Position numbers and translations under genes: made by a program. Shown in pieces: positions 57,400 to 62,858 of a stretch of 62,858 nt of DNA. The notes beneath the pieces are model-generated. The model did no database searches. It had not been told where the DNA came from and worked only from the letters and a program-made list of their open reading frames with translations. The DNA is from Aquincolibacterium sp041674705 (lineage in GTDB: Bacteria; Omnitrophota; Omnitrophia; Omnitrophales; Aquincolibacteriaceae): positions 1-62,858 of the forward strand of contig JBAYVF010000008.1 in NCBI GenBank assembly GCA_041674705.1. The letters run 5' to 3'. Position 1 is the stretch's first letter; the number at the start of each line of letters is the position of its first letter.

Positions 57400-57888
57400 A
57401 TGCAAAAGCTTCGAAAAATTTCTGTAAAAACCCGCGCTGGGACTTTTGTGCTTGAAATGAGTTCCAAGGGGCTTTGGGCCGTGCGGTTTCCGGTGTTTTC
57501 GCGCGTCACATCGGGGACACTCACTTTTTCGCGAACAATGAATGTCCCCGCTTTTAAAAAAATCCGGAAGATGAAGCTCGATCTTACGGGTTACACCCCA
57601 TTTCAGGCCAAGGTCTATGCCGCGCTTCGCAAGGTGCGGGCCGGCCAGACCGTGACATATGGCGAGCTTGCAAGGCGAGCAGGATATCCCGGCGCGGCTC
57701 GTGCCGTCGGAAGCGCCATGAAAAAGAACCGCCTTCCGATCATCGTCCCGTGTCACCGGGTCCTTCCCGCGGTGGGTGGGCTTGGGGAATATTCGGCAGG
57801 GAAGAAGTGGAAGCGGTGGTTGTTGGAATATGAATTAAAGCAGGATGGTGGAGGGAGGATGGAGCGAAATAGAAAAGCAAAGGCTTGA
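57400..57888 (+). CDS. ogt: Methylated-DNA-[protein]-cysteine S-methyltransferase
   Basis: The product of 162 residues repairs O6-methylguanine by irreversible transfer of the alkyl group to its own cysteine. TPFQAKVYAALRKVRAGQTVTYGELARRAG is the helix-turn-helix part and IIVPCHRVLPA contains the acceptor Cys. GLGEYSAGKKWKRWLLEYE is the usual C-terminal block. The N-terminal domain is shortened and carries a palindromic insert (57511-57550, encoding about VTSGTLTFSRTMNVP), so its fold may be altered. The gene starts 42 bases after nadE, behind a CAGAC repeat, with no obvious ribosome-binding site before the ATG. It may be co-transcribed with nadE. Confidence 0.92.
   Translation: MQKLRKISVKTRAGTFVLEMSSKGLWAVRFPVFSRVTSGTLTFSRTMNVPAFKKIRKMKLDLTGYTPFQAKVYAALRKVRAGQTVTYGELARRAGYPGAARAVGSAMKKNRLPIIVPCHRVLPAVGGLGEYSAGKKWKRWLLEYELKQDGGGRMERNRKAKA
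57511..57550 (+). repeat. In-frame palindromic element in ogt (CGGGGACA/TGTCCCCG)
   Basis: CGGGGACACTCA and TGAATGTCCCCG pair around TTTTTCGCGAACAA. It encodes about 13 residues ahead of the core domain. Confidence 0.75.
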
Positions 57889-57927
57889 CGCCATCCACCA
57901 TCCGTCATCCAATACGATTAAGTGCCT

Positions 57928-57955
57928 TTGTGCTCGTGTAACGCCATGCTATAAT
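57928..57955 (+). promoter_or_regulatory. Promoter of rsfS with extended -10
   Basis: TGCTATAAT is an extended -10 with a perfect TATAAT (57950-57955). TTGTGC (57928-57933), 16 bases upstream, is a weak -35. Confidence 0.65.
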
Positions 57956-57986
57956 GCCGAAACTTTTTTGAGGAAAGGGAGTCAAA

Positions 57987-58319
57987 TTGCAGCCTAAAAA
58001 GATCGCCGAATTGTTAAGAACGCTTGCGGAAGACAAGAAGGCCGAAGAACCGGTCCTTCTGGATATTTCCAAGCAGTCCAGCATTGCGCATTATTTCCTG
58101 ATCTGTCACGGGAATAGCGACCGCCATGTGAAGTCCATTGCGATGCATCTGATGGATGAAATGAAGCAGAAGAAGATGCAAGCCTTCCACGTCGAGGGCC
58201 TGGTGGAAGGGAAATGGGTGCTTCTCGACTTCGGACCTGTGATCGCCCATATCTTCTATCATGAAACCCGAGAATTCTACGGCCTCGAGCGGCTGTGGGG
58301 AGAAGCGAAGAAAATATAA
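57987..58319 (+). CDS. rsfS: Ribosomal silencing factor RsfS (Iojap family)
   Basis: The 110-residue product matches RsfS throughout: KAEEPVLLDISKQSSIAHYFLICHGNSDRHVKSIA, then HVEGLVEGKWVLLDFGPVIAHIFYHETREFYGLERLW. RsfS binds ribosomal protein L14 and blocks joining of the subunits, damping translation when nutrients are short. The start is TTG at 57987, five bases after a GGGAG; no ATG fits. Its own promoter lies 32 bases upstream. The gene ends just before the palindromic element that precedes argS. Confidence 0.95.
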   Translation: MQPKKIAELLRTLAEDKKAEEPVLLDISKQSSIAHYFLICHGNSDRHVKSIAMHLMDEMKQKKMQAFHVEGLVEGKWVLLDFGPVIAHIFYHETREFYGLERLWGEAKKI

Positions 58320-58320
58320 A

Positions 58321-58395
58321 GAGTACTGCGTACGGAGTACGGCGTACGGCGAAAAAAATACGCCGTACGCGTGACGCCTTCCGCCGTACGAGTCT
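58321..58395. repeat. Palindromic GTACGGCGTACGG element between rsfS and argS
   Basis: TACGGCGTACGGCG and CGCCGTACGCG plus CCGCCGTACG form nested arms around a run of A. It starts one base after the rsfS stop and ends one base before the argS ATG region, and it keeps the upstream frame open. It is related to nadE insert 1. Confidence 0.8.
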
Positions 58396-58396
58396 T

Positions 58397-60058
58397 ATGA
58401 AATCCAAACTCGAAATCCTCATCAATTCCGTGGTCGACGCATATTGCAGCCAGCAGGGCGCTGCAAAGCCCGAGGGCTTTGCGTATGACCTCCATCCTCC
58501 CAAAGACAGCCAGCACGGGGACCTTTCGTGCAATGTCGCGTTCCGGCTCGCAAAAGTCACACGTCAAAAGCCCGCCGAGATCGCTGACGGATTGATCAAG
58601 TTGCTTGAGCAAAAGCCCGCCAAGGATTCCCCGGTCGAAAAAACGGAGATCGCCGGCGGGGGATTCATCAATTTCTACCTGACAAAGTCAGGTCTCGGCG
58701 CAGTACTCCTCGAAATCCATAAGCAGGACAAGCATTACGGCCGTTCCGATTTCGGAAAAGGCAAAAAGGCCATCCTGGAATTTGTGAGTGCCAATCCCAC
58801 GGGGCCGCTCACGATCGCGCACGGCCGCCAGGCTGCGATCGGGGATTGTCTGGCGCGCATCCTCAAGTTCACAGGCCATGCGGTGCATTCGGAATATTAT
58901 CTGAACGATGCCGGTCGCCAGATGCGGATGCTGGCTCAAAGCGTCTGGGTCCGCTACAACGAACTTTTGGGAATGGAGATGCCGTTCCCCGAGGAAGGTT
59001 ATCAGGGGGATTATGTCCGCGAGATTGCGCGCGATATTATTGAAAAGGAAAAGAAGGATTCACTCCTTAAAGATCCTGAAGCAAAGGCGGTCGAATATTG
59101 CGGGCTTTATGCGGTCAAGTATCTGATGGGCACGATCGAAGCGGATCTTGCCAAAATGCGGGTTCACTTCGATCATTTTTTCAGCGAGAAGACGCTTTAT
59201 GCCAAAAATGAAGTGGAGCACGCGCTCGGGGTTCTGAAAGAAAAGGGCTATCTTTATGAAAGCGAGGGCGCGCTTTGGTTCCGTTCGACAGATCTTGGGG
59301 ATGATAAGGATCGAGTGGTCAAAAAATCCACGGGGGAATATACGTATTTGGCGCCGGATATTGCGTACCATCTTTCCAAGTACGAACGCGGCTACAACAT
59401 GCTTGTTAATTTCTGGGGGCCGGACCACCACGGCTATATCCCGCGCCTCAAGGCCGCTTGCCAGGTGCTGGGTTATCCTCCGGAAGCCATTCATATCGGG
59501 ATCGTTCAGCTGACCACGCTTTTCAGGAAGGGACAGCCGGTCCGGATGTCCACGCGTGCCGGGGAATTCGTGACGCTCAAGGAACTTTATGACGAAGTGG
59601 GCGTGGACGCAACGCGATTTTTCTTTGTAATGCGCCGCCAGGAAAGTCATCTGGATTTTGATCTCGATCTCGCCAAAGAGCAATCGCAGGAGAATCCCGT
59701 TTTTTATCTGCAGTACGCCCATGCCAGGATCGCGAGTCTTGCGAAGTATGCCGAGCAGGGGATCACGACAAAGGTAGATCTGAAACTTCTTGCGACGCCG
59801 GAAGAAGCCGAGCTGATCGGTTGTCTTTCGCAATTTTCCGAATATCTCATTCAGGCGAGCCGTTCGACCGAGCCGTACCGCTTAGCGGATTATTTGCGTC
59901 AGGTGGCGGCGTGCTTTCATAAGTTCTACAGTCATCACCGCATTGTTACCGAAGACAAAGAGCTGACCAAGGCGCGTCTTCTGTTGGCCGATGCCACCCG
60001 CATCGTCCTCCGCAACGGCCTCGAGCTTCTCGGCATCTCCCAACCGGAGAGTATGTAG
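58397..60058 (+). CDS. argS: Arginyl-tRNA synthetase
   Basis: The 553-residue class I synthetase charges tRNA-Arg. KSKLEILINSVVDAY and HGDLSCNVAFRLAK are the N-terminal Add-1-type domain, ILEFVSANPTGPLTIAHGRQAAIGD is the ATP-binding block (HGRQ in the HIGH position), and VNFWGPDHHGYIPRLKAA and FRKGQPVRMSTRAGEFVTLKEL are typical core blocks. SQENPVFYLQYAHARIAS to the end is the DALR anticodon-binding domain. The ATG at 58397 is chosen because the open frame upstream (from 58295) only reads through a palindromic element and overlaps rsfS. No strong ribosome-binding site is seen, so the element may form or hide part of the leader. Confidence 0.96.
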   Translation: MKSKLEILINSVVDAYCSQQGAAKPEGFAYDLHPPKDSQHGDLSCNVAFRLAKVTRQKPAEIADGLIKLLEQKPAKDSPVEKTEIAGGGFINFYLTKSGLGAVLLEIHKQDKHYGRSDFGKGKKAILEFVSANPTGPLTIAHGRQAAIGDCLARILKFTGHAVHSEYYLNDAGRQMRMLAQSVWVRYNELLGMEMPFPEEGYQGDYVREIARDIIEKEKKDSLLKDPEAKAVEYCGLYAVKYLMGTIEADLAKMRVHFDHFFSEKTLYAKNEVEHALGVLKEKGYLYESEGALWFRSTDLGDDKDRVVKKSTGEYTYLAPDIAYHLSKYERGYNMLVNFWGPDHHGYIPRLKAACQVLGYPPEAIHIGIVQLTTLFRKGQPVRMSTRAGEFVTLKELYDEVGVDATRFFFVMRRQESHLDFDLDLAKEQSQENPVFYLQYAHARIASLAKYAEQGITTKVDLKLLATPEEAELIGCLSQFSEYLIQASRSTEPYRLADYLRQVAACFHKFYSHHRIVTEDKELTKARLLLADATRIVLRNGLELLGISQPESM

Positions 60059-60069
60059 ATGGCAGGGGG

Positions 60070-60103
60070 CAACCCTCTCCCTTCAGGGAGAGGGAAGGGT
60101 GAG
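60070..60103. repeat. CCCTCTCCC palindromic element after argS
   Basis: CCCTCTCCCTT and AGGGAGAGGGAAGGGTGAGG form a hairpin of at least eight pairs. It is related to nadE insert 3 and may end transcription after argS. Confidence 0.7.
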
Positions 60104-60132
60104 GTCGTGGTATCAAGGTTTCAGGTCTCTTT

Positions 60133-60163
60133 GTCATCCCCGAATGTTTTAATCGGGGATCCA
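60133..60163 (+). repeat. Left half of split GTCATCCCCGA element before the GIY-YIG gene
   Basis: GTCATCCCCGAATGTT to ATCGGGGATCCA is identical in type to the first half of the copy at 62729. The endonuclease start codon follows four bases later. Confidence 0.9.
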
Positions 60164-60167
60164 TTTT

Positions 60168-60491
60168 ATGAATGACTTCTTTCTTTACATTCTTGCCAGC
60201 AAAAAAAACGGAACTCTTTACATTGGCGTGACGAACGATCTTGCTAAGCGGATCTATGAGCACAAGAATGATTTGGTTGAAGGGTTTACGAAGCGCTATG
60301 GAGTCCACTTTCTGGTTCATTTTGAGATAACAGATTCTATAGAAAGTGCCATTGCAAGAGAGAAGCAGCTCAAGAAGTGGAACCGCCAATGGAAGATCGA
60401 ATTGATTGAAAAGGGCAATCCGGAATGGGCGGATCTTTATCTGCGTATCGTAAATGGGGAGAAAGATGGATCCCCGCTTTCGCGGGGATGA
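60168..60491 (+). CDS. GIY-YIG endonuclease domain protein (UPF0213/YhbQ type)
   Basis: The 107-residue product has FFLYILASKKNGTLYIGVTNDLAKRIYEHKN, the GIY-YIG fold with LYI and YIG, the Arg in the following helix, and a later K-Q-L-K-K-W stretch usual for the short YhbQ/URI type. It is the size of the bare nuclease domain with no DNA-binding addition. Four bases upstream lies the left half of a palindromic element. The last residues (DGSPLSRG) and the stop codon are encoded by the right half (60467-60493). The same element is unbroken elsewhere in the window. I infer a small mobile or homing-like unit in which the nuclease gene sits inside its repeat. Confidence 0.9.
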   Translation: MNDFFLYILASKKNGTLYIGVTNDLAKRIYEHKNDLVEGFTKRYGVHFLVHFEITDSIESAIAREKQLKKWNRQWKIELIEKGNPEWADLYLRIVNGEKDGSPLSRG

Positions 60492-60493
60492 CA
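60467..60493 (+). repeat. Right half of split element after the GIY-YIG gene
   Basis: TGGATCCCCGCTTTCGCGGG and then GATGACA complete the element begun at 60133. It supplies the endonuclease stop codon, and its last A is the first base of the miaA ATG. Confidence 0.9.
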
Positions 60494-61527
60494 TGAAGAA
60501 AAATCCGTTGGTTCTTTTCATTGTGGGTCCTACCGCCTCAGGAAAATCAGCTCTTGCGGTCGCGCTCGCTAAAAAACTCGACGGTGAAATCCTCTCCGCG
60601 GATTCCATGCTTGTCTACAAGGGGATGGATATCGGGACCGCGAAACCCACAAAAAAAGAGCGCGGCGATATTCCGCATTACGGTCTTGACCTTATTCCGC
60701 CTACCAAAAGTTTCTCGGTTTTTGCCTACCGCCAATATGCTCTCAAGGTCCTCAAGGATATCGTCAGGCGTGGCAAGATCCCTATAGTAGCCGGGGGGAC
60801 TGGCTTTTACGTTAGGGCCCTTCTGGAGGGGCTTTCTCCTCTACCCGGCACTCATGCCGCTATACGGGCAAAGCTCGAGCGGGAGGCCCAGGCGAAGGGC
60901 TTGCCGGCCCTCTATAAACGCCTGCGTAAGTTGGACCCCCGAAGGGCCAAGGCGATCGGGCCTCACAATCAGAGGCGCATCATACGGGCTTTGGAGATCT
61001 ACCTCGCCTCAGGGAAGAAGCCTTCCGAGCCGGCTCCGAAAACGCCGGGTCTTCGGGAGCTGGGCTACAAGCCTTTTGTGATCGGCCTTCACCGGGATCG
61101 TGAGGCGCTTTATCAGAAGATCAATCAGCGCGTGGATACCATGTTCCGAAAAGGGCTCGTGCGCGAAGTGACGCGTCTTGCCCGGAAAAAACTTTCCAAA
61201 ACCGCGCTTCAAGGCGTGGGGTATAAAGAGACGCTTGATTGGATTAAAAATAAGTCGAGCAAAATACCGATGTCATTCCCGCGTGTAATAAGCGGGAATC
61301 CAGAGCGTGGATCCCCGATTAAAGCATTCGGGGATGACAAAGCGAGGGGGACTCCGGTCTCTATAAATGATGTCAAAAATACAATCAAGCAAACAACGCG
61401 GCACTTTGCGAAACGACAGTGGACCTGGTTCAAGCGTGAGAGCGGTATTTGTTGGGTCTGGTGGCCGGAAGGCGCCAGCCTGAAAAGCATTTGTGATCTT
61501 GTCATCCAAAAATTCCAGAGGCTCTAA
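60493..61527 (+). CDS. miaA: tRNA dimethylallyltransferase
   Basis: The 344-residue product adds the dimethylallyl group to A37 of tRNAs that read U-starting codons. FIVGPTASGKSALAVALA is the P-loop, ILSADSMLVYKGMDIGTAKP and VAGGTGFYVRALLEGL are diagnostic, and HNQRRIIRALEIYLASGKKPSE fits the family. The start at 60493 gives MKKNPLVLFIVGPT; the frame open from 60454 only reads through the repeat. The start codon overlaps the end of the element by one base. About 23 residues in the C-terminal part (SFPRVISGNPERGSPIKAFG and following) are encoded by another copy at 61272-61339, just before the RHFAKRQWTWFKRE block. hflX follows two bases after the stop. Confidence 0.96.
   Translation: MKKNPLVLFIVGPTASGKSALAVALAKKLDGEILSADSMLVYKGMDIGTAKPTKKERGDIPHYGLDLIPPTKSFSVFAYRQYALKVLKDIVRRGKIPIVAGGTGFYVRALLEGLSPLPGTHAAIRAKLEREAQAKGLPALYKRLRKLDPRRAKAIGPHNQRRIIRALEIYLASGKKPSEPAPKTPGLRELGYKPFVIGLHRDREALYQKINQRVDTMFRKGLVREVTRLARKKLSKTALQGVGYKETLDWIKNKSSKIPMSFPRVISGNPERGSPIKAFGDDKARGTPVSINDVKNTIKQTTRHFAKRQWTWFKRESGICWVWWPEGASLKSICDLVIQKFQRL
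61272..61339 (+). repeat. GTCATTCCCGC/CCCCGA element inside miaA
   Basis: It begins GTCATTCCCGC, contains GCGGGAATCC and GGATCCCCGATT, and ends CGGGGATGACA, in the same orientation as in nadE. It is read in the same frame in both genes, giving S-F-P-x-V-x-S-G-N-P. Confidence 0.93.
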
Positions 61528-61529
61528 GA

Positions 61530-62603
61530 ATGCCACGCGATAAAGTCTGCCTCGTCATTATCAAAACCGGCGCCCGGGATCTTCCGGACCTTCGGGAGGT
61601 TTTGGAAGAAATGACAGAACTCACCGAATCGGCGCAGGGGATCGTGGTCGCGAGCCTTACGGCGAGCGTTCCGCATCCAAGTCCAAGCCATTTTATCCGC
61701 GGAGGAAAGATCGAAGAATTGCGGGAAGAGATCGCAAAGACGGGGGCGAACGTGGTGATCTTCAGCGTGGACCTGACGCCTGCCCAGGCACGGAACCTCG
61801 AGACTGAATGTGGTAAACGCGTTGTGGACCGGACGGGTCTTATTTTGGATATCTTTGCGCGGCGCGCGATCTCAAGTGATGGAAAGCTCCAGGTAGAGCT
61901 CGCGCAAATGGAATATCTTCTACCGCGACTTCTGGGACTGGGCGTGGTCCTGTCGCGTCTCGGAGGCGGGATCGGGACCCGCGGGCCTGGAGAACAAATG
62001 CGTGAGGTGGACCGTCGCAAAATCCAAAGGCGCATCGATCATATCAAGGGGCAGATCGAACATCTCCGGACGCACCGCGCGCAGATGCGCCAGGGCCGCA
62101 GGCAAAAAGGGCTCAAACAAGTCGCGATCGTTGGCTACACGAACGCCGGAAAATCCACGCTTCTGAACGCCTTGACCAAAGCGGACGCTTATGTCGAGAA
62201 CCGGCTTTTTGCGACGCTCGATCCCAAGACGCGGATCTATGAGGATGGCCGTGGTCCGGGCATTCTTTTCACCGACACCGTGGGTTTCATCCGCAATTTG
62301 CCGCACGGGCTTGTGAAGGCATTCCACGCGACACTTGAAGAAGTTCTGGATGCGGATTTGATCCTCATCGTGGTGGATGCGGCGACCGAACACGCCGTAC
62401 AGCATAAACGCGTGGTGGATGAAGTCCTCAAAGAGCTGGGCGCGGAATCCCGGCCAAGGCTTCTCACCCTTAACAAGATCGATCTTCTGGGCGATCCGGA
62501 GAAGGCCCGGATCCAGGATGTTTTTCCGGAGGCGGTGCTTATCTCGGCCACGCAAAAGCTCGGGATGCAGGAATTGATCGCAAGGGTCCGGCAAATGTTG
62601 TGA
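61530..62603 (+). CDS. hflX: GTPase HflX
   Basis: The 357-residue product is a ribosome-associated GTPase that splits and rescues stalled or heat-damaged ribosomes. The N-terminal HflX domain contains GGKIEELREEI, VVIFSVDLTPAQARNLE and VVDRTGLILDIFARRA. The glycine-rich LGGGIGTRGPGE linker leads to a coiled coil. The G domain has AIVGYTNAGKSTLLNAL (G1), FTDTVGFIRNLPHGL (G3), LNKIDLL (G4) and ISATQKLG (G5). The length is slightly short of many relatives, as the C-terminal extension is missing. The start two bases after miaA and the miaA-hflX order, which is widespread in bacteria, indicate co-transcription. Confidence 0.96.
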   Translation: MPRDKVCLVIIKTGARDLPDLREVLEEMTELTESAQGIVVASLTASVPHPSPSHFIRGGKIEELREEIAKTGANVVIFSVDLTPAQARNLETECGKRVVDRTGLILDIFARRAISSDGKLQVELAQMEYLLPRLLGLGVVLSRLGGGIGTRGPGEQMREVDRRKIQRRIDHIKGQIEHLRTHRAQMRQGRRQKGLKQVAIVGYTNAGKSTLLNALTKADAYVENRLFATLDPKTRIYEDGRGPGILFTDTVGFIRNLPHGLVKAFHATLEEVLDADLILIVVDAATEHAVQHKRVVDEVLKELGAESRPRLLTLNKIDLLGDPEKARIQDVFPEAVLISATQKLGMQELIARVRQML

Positions 62604-62657
62604 CACCGGGCCACCACGTCACCTGTCACCAAGCCGTTTTTTCGGTGTCATGGTGTC

Positions 62658-62686
62658 TTGGTGACTTGGGATCTTTATGGTACAAT
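62658..62686 (+). promoter_or_regulatory. Sigma-70-type promoter downstream of hflX
   Basis: TTGGTG (62658-62663) and TACAAT (62681-62686) are 17 bases apart. It would transcribe the gene that seems to begin at 62830. A long inverted repeat GTCACCAAG/CTTGGTGAC overlaps its -35 side and may terminate hflX transcription. Confidence 0.5.
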
Positions 62687-62728
62687 TTCGCCTGTTTTTC
62701 CCGCCGCACTATAACTTTATTTACACAT

Positions 62729-62789
62729 GTCATCCCCGAATGTTTTTGTCGGGGATCCAGCCTGGATTCCCGCTTTCGCGGGAATGACA
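62729..62789 (+). repeat. Intact GTCATCCCCGA/ATTCCCGC element
   Basis: It reads GTCATCCCCGAATG to GTCGGGGATCC, then GGATTCCCGC, TTTC and GCGGGAATGACA. It is the cleanest non-coding copy and the best reference for the family. Confidence 0.93.
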
Positions 62790-62829
62790 AAGTTCTTGGA
62801 CCGTCATTGAATCGAGAAAGGGAACTATT

Positions 62830-62858
62830 ATGGATACATGCATGACGAGTTTGCCGAG
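62830..62858 (+). CDS. Possible start of a further gene, cut by the window end
   Basis: An ATG at 62830 is preceded by GAAAGGGAA at ribosome-binding distance and by a promoter at 62658. Only nine codons (MDTCMTSLP) are visible, so the product cannot be named. Confidence 0.35.

Noticed and set aside
58295..58396. Longer argS starting at 58295
   Set aside because: The extension overlaps rsfS and is read from a palindromic element; ArgRS homology begins at the ATG at 58397.
60454..60492. Longer miaA starting at 60454
   Set aside because: The extension reads through the right half of the element and the endonuclease gene; MiaA homology begins just after 60493.
1..62858. tRNA, rRNA or known riboswitch genes
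   Set aside because: None was recognised by eye in the intergenic regions. A covariance-model search would be needed to exclude small RNAs.

Overview
The window looks like chromosome of an uncultured Gram-negative bacterium, most likely of the Omnitrophota (candidate phylum OP3, PVC side). That is an inference from content: three colossal reading frames (at least 2,475, 9,316 and 6,066 codons) joined by recurring R-S/A-E-x-R linkers, very many small palindromic repeats (some inside genes), and a dense run of ordinary housekeeping genes. No rRNA, tRNA, CRISPR array or phage genes were recognised.

Layout. Bases 3-7430 hold the 3' part of giant gene 1 (start outside the window), with HEAT-type repeats, membrane segments and internal signal-peptide-like segments. 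Its stop codon lies in a nest of hairpins, followed by a terminator. A small minus-strand hicB/hicA toxin-antitoxin pair follows, with a frameshifted hicA. Giant gene 2 (8646-36596) encodes a secretory signal, a ChaN/TraB-like domain, a complete SecA-like motor core, a block of about ten membrane spans, a Gly-Pro-Thr-rich linker, a long coiled-coil/TolC-like region, several copies of an unrecognised domain, a cyclic-glucan-synthase-like glycosyltransferase region, DUF218-like and HIT/GalT-like domains and a C-terminal domain. A tandem 62-bp hairpin array covers its stop codon. Giant gene 3 (37080-55280) starts with a paralogous signal plus ChaN/TraB-like domain. It then strings together two radical SAM domains, a GT-A glycosyltransferase, a 2H phosphoesterase, an SDR epimerase, a ROK kinase, an EEVS-like sugar-phosphate cyclase, two HAD phosphatases and two phosphoribosyltransferase-like domains. 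The last 7.5 kb is ordinary: nadE, ogt, rsfS, argS, a GIY-YIG endonuclease gene, miaA and hflX, all on the plus strand.

How the parts fit. Genes 2 and 3 share a promoter layout, a leader/RBS motif, an N-terminal module and probably a C-terminal module, so they look like members of one family of polyprotein-like secreted giants. The R-S/A-E-x-R motif sits at domain borders, and in gene 1 it is repeatedly followed by a new signal or membrane segment, as if once separate genes had been fused. Gene 3 places SDR, ROK kinase, EEVS-like cyclase and HAD phosphatase in one uninterrupted stretch, which suggests a cyclitol pathway in one polypeptide. Several palindromic element families have entered coding regions in frame (nadE carries four different ones), and one copy is split exactly around the GIY-YIG gene, which suggests a mobile repeat-endonuclease unit.
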